Source of the DNA: a virus
Reading direction: 5' to 3' (one strand)
IMG/VR virus record: IMGVR_UViG_3300005293_000048
Coordinates: 1-29,499 of that record
DNA length: 29,499 bases
This document shows, one piece after another, positions 11,632-20,900 of this stretch. Position 1 is the first letter of the stretch, and the number at the start of each line of letters is the position of its first letter. Position numbers and translations under genes: made by a program. Under the pieces are notes generated by a model. It ran no database searches. It saw only the letters and a list, made by a program, of their open reading frames with translations, and was not told where the DNA came from.

Positions 11632-12002
11632 TCCGCGAAGACTCCTTCCCAGCAACCCTCGTGGTTACCGCTGCGGACTTTGAAACACCCGTCCACGAGC
11701 TAAAGAGCCGTCCTCCGACTCCTGGGGCCGCGTCCCTCAGCATCACCCGCGTCATTGTTACTGGTGATACGGTGATGGTGCTAGTTGACGACGTGGCGGG
11801 TCCTAAGGTAGTATTCCAAGAGCAGATTGACCCCACTACGCACTACAAGGGCACCATTCACGTTGATAGCTACGTTGTAACGGTCACCGGAAAGAAGCTC
11901 GCGTGGCGTAAGGATCAAGCCTGCGGCTGCGGCTCACGTCTGCGCAGCTTCCGCCCATTCAAGTACATGTCCAGCAGTAAGGACCCTGGCCCCAACGACT
12001 AA
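11628..12002 (+). CDS. Phage protein with CGCG motif, 124 aa
   Basis: The N-terminal 100 residues are strand-rich (ASLSITRVIVTGDTVMVLVD; GTIHVDSYVVTVTGKKLAWR). The C-terminus carries a Cys/basic motif (DQACGCGSRLRSFRPFKYMS) that I recall from small proteins near packaging genes in other actinophages. It could bind a metal with other ligands, but only two Cys are present. The TTG start at 11628 overlaps the upstream TGA by 3 nt, so translation is coupled. Function unknown. Confidence 0.78.
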   Translation: MIREDSFPATLVVTAADFETPVHELKSRPPTPGAASLSITRVIVTGDTVMVLVDDVAGPKVVFQEQIDPTTHYKGTIHVDSYVVTVTGKKLAWRKDQACGCGSRLRSFRPFKYMSSSKDPGPND

Positions 12003-12015
12003 TCAGGAATACCCT

Positions 12016-12240
12016 ATGACAATCAGTATCCGATTTCCGGGCGAGGACTGGTACGGCGAAACGCACCACCCGCTAGAGCTAGGAAGCGGCATCCTCTGGA
12101 TTCCAAACGATCTTGATATAGACGGGTACACGTATTTCGTCACCCAGGAAACCGAAGACGCACGCGATCTAGCTCACGAGGCCCTCGTTAAGGGGCTACT
12201 CGAAGTCATGACCAAGCCGATTGAAAGAATAGACGAGTGA
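12016..12240 (+). CDS. Small acidic phage protein, 74 aa
   Basis: Strand-rich start (MTISIRFPGEDWYGETHHPL; LGSGILWIPNDLDIDGYTYF), then a helix (ARDLAHEALVKGLLEVMTKP). No family recognised. ATG 12016 has AGGA about 7 nt upstream. Its TGA overlaps the GTG of the stand-alone terminase ATPase (GTGA), so the two are made together and may act together. Confidence 0.78.
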   Translation: MTISIRFPGEDWYGETHHPLELGSGILWIPNDLDIDGYTYFVTQETEDARDLAHEALVKGLLEVMTKPIERIDE

Positions 12241-12842
12241 CCTTCGCTAGCATCCGCGCCCAAGTCGATGCGCTCCCTGAACCGGAGCGCACGGCTCGGC
12301 GTATGCTCTATTCGGATTCTCAGTGGGAGAATCTGTGGGAGTTGAACGCTTGGCCCCACCAGATTCCTCCGCTAGGCGACAGTTGGACGAGTTGGACCGT
12401 GATCGGCTCCAGAGGCGAAGGTAAGACGGTAGCTGGATACAAGTGGCTAGAACAGAAGTTCCTCTACTCGAAGGCGGAGCGGTGCTTGGCGATTCTCAGC
12501 CACTCAAAAGAGATAAACAGAATTGCAGAGTTTGTCCGCTCTACGCTCTACGATATGGCTGTCATTGAAGCATTCCAGATTAAGAGAACTCAGGGTACCT
12601 CTGTGCGGTTCGAGCATAAGCAGGGCGCACCAAAAACCTCCCTCTTTATCGTCTCCGAGCAGTCTTTCAGTGAGGCTCGCGGGTACGCGGCAGATTATGA
12701 CTACATCTGGGCCGACGAAATCGAAGATGCTACCCAGATCATGCATCAATTCCCGCTGACCAAGCAATTTGTATTCACGCAACCAACAAAGCTACCTGCC
12801 GAGACCATTCTCTCGCGTGCCGGGGCCTCAAGGAGAATCTGA
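12237..12842 (+). CDS. Stand-alone terminase-like ATPase without nuclease domain, 201 aa
   Basis: The protein aligns by eye with the ATPase half of the large terminase at 8840. Both have a W-x-x-Q-x-PP-x-x-DSW segment (here WPHQIPPLGDSW, Q42), then Walker A GSRGEGKT (57-64, K63), a SEARGYAADYDYIWADE segment with Walker B (D160, E161) matching SLRGVQAHYAWGDE, and a TQPT coupling motif (181-184) matching TTTP. The chain ends 17 residues later, so linker and RNase H-like nuclease are absent. Motifs are intact and the next gene has a proper ribosome-binding site, so this looks like a working gene, not debris. It starts with GTG coupled to the upstream gene. Possible roles are a second motor subunit, a regulator of packaging, or an unrelated DNA-translocating function. 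Confidence 0.85.
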   Translation: MTFASIRAQVDALPEPERTARRMLYSDSQWENLWELNAWPHQIPPLGDSWTSWTVIGSRGEGKTVAGYKWLEQKFLYSKAERCLAILSHSKEINRIAEFVRSTLYDMAVIEAFQIKRTQGTSVRFEHKQGAPKTSLFIVSEQSFSEARGYAADYDYIWADEIEDATQIMHQFPLTKQFVFTQPTKLPAETILSRAGASRRI

Positions 12843-12843
12843 C

Positions 12844-13128
12844 ATGCGCGACCTGATCCGCTTCGTAGTATTCCTACTCGCTGTCTATCGACTTTCTCGC
12901 CTGATCATTGAGGATGAGATTGCTGATGACGTACGGGAGTGGGTTTTCGCTCACACCAAAAACGGGGGTAAGCTCCAATACCTCATCACCTGTTACTGGT
13001 GCACGAGTTTCTGGGTAGCAATTCCCCTCGCGATTCTGTACATTCGCTCCCCTAATGGTATGATGGTAGCTGGACTGCCCCTAGCCGGGTCCGCAGTCAC
13101 AGGCTTCCTAGACCAGAAGGTAGGATAA
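12844..13128 (+). CDS. Small membrane protein, DUF1360-like, 94 aa
   Basis: There are two or three membrane segments: residues about 5-20 (IRFVVFLLAVYRLSRLIIED), 52-68 (WVAIPLAILYI) and a weaker one at 73-88. YRLSRLIIEDEI near the N-terminus and CYWCTSFWVAIPLA after it match my memory of DUF1360 proteins, where a Cys-x-x-Cys follows an R-L-xxED element. ATG 12844 follows AAGGAG; the longer frame from 12769 overlaps the ATPase gene. The stop shares bases with the portal start (TAATG). Its place inside the packaging operon is conserved in some phages, but its role is unknown. Confidence 0.78.
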   Translation: MRDLIRFVVFLLAVYRLSRLIIEDEIADDVREWVFAHTKNGGKLQYLITCYWCTSFWVAIPLAILYIRSPNGMMVAGLPLAGSAVTGFLDQKVG

Positions 13129-14873
13129 TGGCGAACCCTTTCCGCCGAGAACCCGAAAATCGGGGACCCGACCCCGTAGCGTATAACGCTATTCGACCCC
13201 TGACGGCTGCTGCAACGCGCGTAAACCTCAAGGACCGCTCCGAGGCTGACCAGTTCCGCGCCCGCCAGGGTTCGCAGATGATCGCGATCCAGAACGCCGC
13301 GTGGGAATACTACGACGCCATTTCTGAAGTCAAGTATGCATTCAACCTCGTAGCTTCCGTTGTTTCTCGCATCCGTCTGTACGTGGCTGTGGTGGAGAAT
13401 CCCGCCGAGCAGCCGGTACCTCTGGACCAGTCCGAGAAGATCGACCCAGACCTAGCTGACGCCGCACGCCGAATGCTAGAGCGCCTTGATTCCGCTTTCG
13501 GCGGACAGGCTGGACTTCTCCGTGATGCCGCGCTCAACCTCGCTGTTGCCGGTGAATGCTACCTGGTACAGATTCCCGAGCGTCCGGGGCAGGGCCTCCG
13601 TGAAACGTGGGACATCCGCTCCGTAGATGAACTCAAGGTTGACGCTAAGGGCAACTACGCGATCTACCCGCGCCGTGACATCAAGCCGAGCAGCGGTAGC
13701 GCCGCTCTGCCTAAGGGTGCCGTGCCGCTGCCTGGCGGCGCATTCATGGGACGCATTTGGCGTCCGCATCCCCGGTTCTCCGAGGACGCAGACACGAGCA
13801 TGATCGGCCTCCTGGCCCTCTGCGAAGAGCTTCTGCTTCTGGACCGTACGTTCCGTGGCTCACACCGCAGCCGCCTGAACGCCGGTATCTTCTATGTACC
13901 TGACGGTCTGTCTACGGCCAACCAGCCTGATCCGAACCTCTTCGCGGACGAGGATGAGGACCAGCCCACACCTGAGGACACCGCTGACGCATTCCAGGAA
14001 GAGCTTCTGCTTGCCATGTCCACCCCCATTGAGGATGAAACTAGCGCCGCCTCCGTCGTGCCGCTGCTTATCCGTGGTCCGGTGGAACTCGGTAAGGAAC
14101 TCAAGCACATCACGTTCAGCCGCCCCTTCGATGACTCGATGGTGGCGCGCGCTGACCGCGTGCTTGATCGCATCCTCCAGGGTCTCGATGTCCCTAAGGA
14201 CACCGTTACCGGTCTGGCGAATGTCAAGTACTCGAACGCTGTGCAGATCGATGAGTCCCTATACAAGGCGCACATTGAGCCGATGCTTCTGCTCCTGGCT
14301 GACGCATTCACCGCTGTATACCTTCGCCCCGCGCTGCTGGATGACGGCTGGAGCCAGGCTGACGTAGCCAAGATCACCGTTTGGTATGACGCCTCCGCTG
14401 TAGCTACTCGTAACGACCGCGCGGCTGACGCCGACTCCGGTTACGACAAGAAGGCTATCTCTGGAGACACCTGGCGTCGTGCTCACGGCTTCGCAGACCA
14501 GGATGCCCCCACCGGAAAGGAACTCGTTCTGCGTATGCTCGTGGACGGCACCATCAGCGAGCCGCAGCTTATGGAGGCGCTTCTCCGTGTGCTGGCTCCG
14601 GATGTCATCGATGCTGCGCGTGGTGCAGGACAGGCAAACAGCGTGGCACCCATTCCGGGTGAGGCGCTAGACATTCTGAACGGCGGTACGGGTGCAGTTG
14701 ACCCGGAAGCGCCTACAGGCGATGCCCCCACAGCCCCGTCCCCGATTGACGTGGGCCAGCCCGAGGGCGCACCGGCTATCGACCCGATGTCGCCTGAGAC
14801 TCCCATCCCAGATGAGCCCGTTGCCCCAGGCGATGACGCTCCGCCATTTCCCCTAGCAGAACCCGGCCAGTAG
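13128..14873 (+). CDS. Portal protein, 581 aa
   Basis: The portal forms the 12-mer ring through which DNA enters and leaves the capsid. The N-terminus (MANPFRREPENRGPDPVAYN) and the following helices (WEYYDAISEVKYAFNLVASV), the wing region (GMRIWRPHPRF-like, here GRIWRPHPRFSEDADTSMIG) and the stem helices fit the actinophage portal type. The last 80 residues are Pro/Asp/Ala-rich and disordered (e.g. GDAPTAPSPIDVGQPEGAPA). Length is typical. It starts with an overlap to the membrane protein and is closed by a hairpin at 14880-14912. Identification rests on fold pattern and position next to terminase and protease. Confidence 0.9.
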   Translation: MANPFRREPENRGPDPVAYNAIRPLTAAATRVNLKDRSEADQFRARQGSQMIAIQNAAWEYYDAISEVKYAFNLVASVVSRIRLYVAVVENPAEQPVPLDQSEKIDPDLADAARRMLERLDSAFGGQAGLLRDAALNLAVAGECYLVQIPERPGQGLRETWDIRSVDELKVDAKGNYAIYPRRDIKPSSGSAALPKGAVPLPGGAFMGRIWRPHPRFSEDADTSMIGLLALCEELLLLDRTFRGSHRSRLNAGIFYVPDGLSTANQPDPNLFADEDEDQPTPEDTADAFQEELLLAMSTPIEDETSAASVVPLLIRGPVELGKELKHITFSRPFDDSMVARADRVLDRILQGLDVPKDTVTGLANVKYSNAVQIDESLYKAHIEPMLLLLADAFTAVYLRPALLDDGWSQADVAKITVWYDASAVATRNDRAADADSGYDKKAISGDTWRRAHGFADQDAPTGKELVLRMLVDGTISEPQLMEALLRVLAPDVIDAARGAGQANSVAPIPGEALDILNGGTGAVDPEAPTGDAPTAPSPIDVGQPEGAPAIDPMSPETPIPDEPVAPGDDAPPFPLAEPGQ

Positions 14874-14879
14874 CCGAAC

Positions 14880-14912
14880 ACTCCCCCTGTCGTCTGGTAC
14901 GATAGGGGGAGT
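14880..14912 (+). terminator. Hairpin between portal and giant gene, with a possible promoter in its loop
   Basis: ACTCCCCCT (14880-14888) pairs with AGGGGGAGT (14904-14912), 9 bp, 15-nt loop, weak T content after. The loop contains the extended -10-like word TGGTACGAT (14895-14903), so a start of transcription for the giant gene is possible here. Confidence 0.5.
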
Positions 14913-14944
14913 CTATTCAACGCCCTAAAACAAAGGACGACGTA

Positions 14945-17900
14945 GTGTCTGACACTTTTCTTTCCCTGAGAGCCCTCACCGCAGCCGGTGGAAACTCTCG
15001 TGCCGCCCGTGCCCTTCGAGTCAAGCTCCAGTGGCGTGACCGTAAGGGTCAGTGGATCGAGATGGGCCGTGGTGCCAAGTTCAAGGTGCGTGGCGCTGAC
15101 GGTGCCGCGCGTTCCGTGATCGGCTCATTCGTTGGAGCCATTGACGAGAAGACTGGGCAGGTTTACGTCTCCAAGGACCCGAACGGCCTGCCTGACGGGT
15201 TCTACAACGTAGATTCCGCCAACGCCGAGAAGTTCGCCGCAACGCTGAACTCCAGCGAGGCACCCGCGTCTTCTGGCGGCAGCGTAGGGGAGCGCGCCTC
15301 CGAGAACATCCCCAGCATCAATGAACTCACCGTAAAGGGTGCCCCTGAGGGCTGGAACGCTCTCCCCGGCACGTTCGGCGGCAAGAAGGTTATCGAGACC
15401 GAAGACGGCGACTTCCGTATTCACTTCGGCGGTAAGGACGAGACCGTCCTACTCGAAGACCACCGCGCCAACCCAGGTGTGGCTGACCCGCAGCGCTCTG
15501 TTGCTGAGGCGTTCAAGCGTGTCGGTGACGTTGACGCTAAGCGTGAAGAGACTGGCGACAAGGCGTACGCCACACTCGGTACCGAGGAAGAGAACGCTGC
15601 TGCGCTCCAGAACCGTGACCGCGACTCCAAGATCGAGCAGATCAAGGGCAATGAGCGCACGCTTATGAACGAGCGCGCTCCGCTCGGTGCAAAGCAGACC
15701 GCTATGAACGCCAACGAGGCCCTGAAGAAGGAACTCGCAGACGCAGGCGAACCGTACGACCCGGACGGCAACGACTCAGACGAGGCCGTAGCGGCGCGCA
15801 AGGTTGCGGCTGCTCAGGCTCCTGCTGGCGACCCCGCACTGGCAACCACAGGCGAGATTGACCTCGACACATTCGATGTGGCACCTGAGGGCTTCCTTAT
15901 CCCTACAGGAAAGAGCACCAACGACCTGACCCCCGAGGGCCTCGCCAACTTCATGACGGCGGAAAAGGAAGCACTTGGCAAGGGCGGGGCGCGTCTAGTC
16001 GTAGATACAGATGCCGGTACGGCTGAAGTTTATAACTCGGCTGACACACTCGATAACGCTAAGGCTCAGGCTGGAGGCCTGGGTACCGACACCGTACTGG
16101 ACCTCAAGTCGGGGCAGGCTGTTTCTGTCTCCGATGGTGCAGTAGACCCCAATTCCCCCGACGTAAACCCCAATCTAGACGGAGATACCTCCGCTGACGC
16201 ACCCTCTGGAGGCGCAGACAATGCCCAAGACAGTAATCCCGATGCCGTCGAATCTGAGCCAGCTAGCCCCGGAGCAGATGCTCCAGCTAGCGACCAGCCT
16301 GACGGCGAAGCTGACCGGGCAGGAGACGCCCCAGCAGCCGACAGCCCCCCAGCAGACGCCCCCGCAGGCGACTCCGAACCAGCAGGAGAAGGTAACGAAG
16401 CCGAATCCGGGTCCGATGACGCCGACAGCGCAGAATCCGACTCCGGCGAAGGCAGCGGTGAAGGAAGTAGTCGCCCCGAACCCGGCTCAGTAGAGGACCT
16501 AGAGAACCGCCGCGCCCAGGTGCAGTCGGCTCTCGACGTTGCTGGTGACCCGAAGGATATCGTTGCGCTCAATGAGCAGGCGGATGCGCTTGATGTTCGT
16601 ATTGGCCGTATCAACGGACAGCAGACGGACATCAACGGCAACACGCAGCCGTGGAACGCGGATATCAACAAGATCAATTCCGACATCATGTACGGGCAAG
16701 GCCAGGCCCAGCCGCTTGAGCGCGCCCCCAGCCAGGATGTCTCGGACCAGATGTCCAAGAACGAGGAAGAGCGTCAGGCACTACTCAAGGAACTGAGTGA
16801 CGCCTACGACGAGATTGACTCGATGAAGAATGATCCTGAGGGGTCGGAGTTCCGTCAGAGCCTCGTAGAGGACCTGGAAGACCGCATTGCCGAGGTTGAA
16901 GGTAAGATTCTCCCGAAGCTGGAGAAGCAGTACGCCACACTCAACAAGAAGCTGGATCAGATCAACGGTGTACAGGCGCTAGATTTCCGCGCGAACCGTT
17001 CCGGTACGCCAGCCAAGCGCACCCCCGCCGCTCCTAAGGCGGTTGAAGAGGTTGTCCCTGAGGCACCGGCAGAACCGTCTATCGCGGATCGCCTTGACGA
17101 GGCGTTCAACAAGACGGACGCCTGGTCCGACTCCAACGTTGAGCGCCGTGAGCGTGCCGCGCTACGTGTTCTTCGTGACGAGGCCCGCAAGGGTGACGTG
17201 TCGAAGGGTATTGCACGTCTTTCGCTGGAGGAAAAGCTCGCGCTCTCCCCGGAGATTGCAGAACTGGTTGGAATGGGCAAGCTGCCCCCTCAGCCGCTCA
17301 CCAGCACGAAGAAGGGTGACCGCGTAGCTGTAGGTTCGCCTGACGGCAACATCGGCATCGTCACGGACCCTTCCGATAAGCCTCGCGGATTCTCCACCGT
17401 GCAGATGGAGAACGGCGAGCGTGGCGGTGGAAACTTCCCGAACAACCGTCTCTTCGCCCCGTCCGAGGCTACAGACGAGCAGCGTGCGGATCGTGCCGAG
17501 GTCGAGAACGATGACCGGGCTAACGAGCGTGCCGACCTACCTGTCTCAGAGCCCGCTGACGAGCTTGAGGGCCTGGAGGCACCGGAGACCGCTCCTGACG
17601 CCCCTGAGGTCGCTGACGAGGCTCCTGCGGCCCCTGAGGCTGTAACGCCGCCCGCAGACTCCCCGGAAGTTCGTAAGAAGCTTATGGATATCCGCGCAGC
17701 GTTCGCTCGCGGTGCTAAGTCGCAGTCGATGAAGAAGTACGAGGGCTTTGACGGGATCGATAAGGCGCGTGAAACATTCCTCGCTTCACCAGCTATGCGT
17801 AAGTACGCCGACGATCCTCAGATGCAGACGCTTCTGGAGAACGCCTTCGGTGACGGCTGGGTAAATGACGGAGACATCCCTTTCCGTGAGCGTGTCGCAG

Positions 17901-20900
17901 AGTGGCGTAGCGATCTAACAGGCGAGCCGCTGCCTGACGCTGTTCTGGAGTCCCCGCCTGTATCCGCCCCGGAACGGCCCGCCTACCAGGAGCCAGGCGA
18001 CCCGGAGATGGTCAGAGTCAACCGCGCCGAGCTAGACGCTATCGACCAGGAAATCGAAAATGAACTGGCGCTCGCTGAGGCTACCGAGAACGATCCGATG
18101 GAGCAGGCTGGGCACCTTAGCCGTGTTCGTACGCTTGAGCGCCAGCGTAAGGTCTACCAGAATGCGCTTGACCGCGCCCTCGGCAACAGCCCGATGGACT
18201 TCAACGGTGAGCTTGACTGGAACATGCGTAAGCCGGAAAACCGTGGAAGCCTTCCTGAGGCCCCGCCCGCACCCGCTCCGGAGCCTGAAGCGGTTCCTGA
18301 GGCGGACACGCCTGCCGTTCTGGACGATTCAATCGAGTCCGCTCCGATCCCTGCGCCAGGCGCAGAGGATGGTGTCGAGACAGACCTGGTGGGTGTTGAT
18401 CCGAGTGCACTCCGCGAGGGTGACTACATCCAGCACCCCGAGACGGGCAACATCATTCGTATTGAAGATATCGAAGTTCGTCACTACCCCGAAGAGGAAG
18501 CTTCGAAGTATTCGATCAACTACTCATCGAAGAATGATGCTGAAGAGGCCGAGAACGCTGCTACGGATAACGTAGAGATTTGGTCCACCGAAACTCTCGA
18601 CACCTACAAGGGGTGGGGTCCGGACACAAGCGAACCCGCCGCGAAGCCTGCTACACACGAGGAGGCTCTCGCGGCCTACGACGCCGCCGATGCGGACTAC
18701 CAGCACGCGCTTATGCAGGAGGATTATGATCCTGCCGAGGTAGAGCGTCTGGAAGACATTCGCTGGGAGGCTCAGAAGGACCTGTGGGAGCTTGAAGACG
18801 CCCAGGGCGAGGAAGTCGCGCCTGAAATTCAGGAGATTCTGGACGAGCTAGATGCGGACCCCGAGAACGACCGCATCGAGCGTGCCGCTCAGGCGATGTT
18901 CGAAGAGTACAAGGAGCAGCAGGCCGAAGAGGCGGGTCCCGAGACAGTCGAAGAGGTCGGAGACGACGCACCCGCACAGTCTGAGGTTGCCGCTGTCAAC
19001 TCTGAGCTAGCCGACCGCGATGAGATTGAGGGTCAGGTTGACGTAGCCGAGGGTCTGGGCGGTCTCTACGATGGTGGAGACGACCCGTACGATGTAGAGC
19101 CTGGAAACGACAACAAGGTTGCCGCGCTCAAGGCGAAGCTGCACGGTAAGGACCTCACCCCGGAGGAAGAGGCTGAGCTAAACGAGGCTCTAGATTCCGG
19201 TGTACTTTCCGACAGCCAGGTCGCACGTATCGATGCGGAGATTTCCGCTAAGCCGAACCGTGCCAACACGACCACCATTGCACGCCCGGATACCGAGCAG
19301 CCCGAGTACCTGTCTACCGCTGACGTAGACATCGTAGATGCTGAGCGCAACGACCCGAACTTCGTCTTCGATGAGGACCTGACGTGGCGCAAGATTCGCG
19401 AAGAGTTCCCGGACGCCGTTGAGCTTGAGAACGGTGACCTCATTCTGGAGACCGTTTCCAACAAGGGCAAGCGCTACGACACGATGATCCGTCGCACCAA
19501 GAAGAACCGCTTCCTGGTTTACGTCATGGAGACCGATCAGAAGGGTAACCGCCGCGCCAAGCGTATCGGTAACACTGAATGGCACTCGTATGAGGCGCTC
19601 GAAAAGCGCATCACACAGGGTCGCGTTCTGATCAACTCGAAGAGCCCCGCTGGATCGCTCGCACGCCGTAAGGACCAGCCCACCGAAAACCTCGGCACCC
19701 AGGGCTTCCCGCAGGACGACTTCCTCGGTGACATCGGAAACGTAGACGCCGCCGTACCCACAACGGGTGACGAGAAGTTCGATGCGCTCCTAGAGGTAGC
19801 CGCTAAGCACATCCGCGATGCCGATGTAGACATCGAGGGCCTCCGTGAAGCTCTCGAAGCAACCGACCCCGGCGCTAATGCTGTCAACACAATCATGCAG
19901 GCTATCATCGGTCGCGCCCAGGACAACTACCGTCCTGACGGTGTGGCTCCGTGGCAGACCTACGATGGTGAGACGGCTGAGGTCGGCGGAGAGTACGACT
20001 GGACCGACTGGCACCAGGAACTCGACTGGTGGCTCCCGGACGGCACGCTCAACCCGAACCGCAAGCCGAACCCCACCTACGGTGAGGTCCACCGCGTCAA
20101 GGTCATGGGTTACGTCAAGGAGAACACTGACGGTAAGGGCCACACCTACGGTGACCACGTTTGGGTCTCGGTTTACGACCCCAAGAATGGTACGTGGGGT
20201 AACTGGACAAAGCGCTCCGCTCAGACGCTCCGTGCTGCCGACTCGGGCTCTGAGCCGGGTCTGCCGTTCTTCTCCAAGCGTGAAGAGTGGCGCTCCAGCC
20301 CAGAGGCCCTAGCTCGCCGCTTCCGCGTCCCGGAGGTTGCACCGGAAGAGCCCGTAAAGACGCACGCGCGCCCTAAGGGTGACCTGCCGCAGAGCCGCCG
20401 TCTTCGCTTCACCAACGGTGGAAGCCTCGCCGGGTACGGCAACGTTCCGGTCCCGAACAGCCCCGCTGCAATCATCGAGAAGATTACCTCGAAGGAGGTC
20501 ACGCCCCGGATTCGTCCTGCTCGTGAGGCTCGTCCTGGTATGATGGTCGTCCGTATGGATGATGATGGAAACCAGCACGTAGATTCGATTATCCGCGTCG
20601 AGAACATCGGTGACGGTGGCTACCGTATCCACGCAGCACGTCCTGACGGCAATGGTTACGCCGATGTAGACAGCTTCGTGGTGCCGGGGGACGCTGACAT
20701 CGCGCTGTGGACCGCTCCCGAGCTTCCTGCCCCGAAGACCCCTGAGAACCCGAACACCCGCCAGGGTGAGGTTGTCGTCTTCGAACAGGACGGCGAGCCG
20801 GTAGCCGGTGTAGTCGCTTTCGATGACGGTGAGGGTACGCTGACCGTTTCTACCAGCGATGAGGTCGTTGACGTACCGGCATCCGCAGTAAAGGCCCCGG

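Noticed and set aside
12840-13128. Possibility that the stand-alone ATPase is a frameshifted full terminase
   Set aside because: The downstream sequence encodes a membrane protein in its own frame and no nuclease motifs are seen in any frame before the portal.
16066-16758. 230-aa minus-strand frame, Ser/Ala/Pro-rich
   Set aside because: It mirrors the acidic Asp/Ala/Pro linker of the giant gene; no ribosome-binding site or promoter and low complexity.
18060-18575. 171-aa plus-strand frame in the giant gene, Arg/Ser/Thr-rich
   Set aside because: Basic shadow of the acidic host frame; unlike the 16221 frame it has no helix pattern or convincing Shine-Dalgarno.
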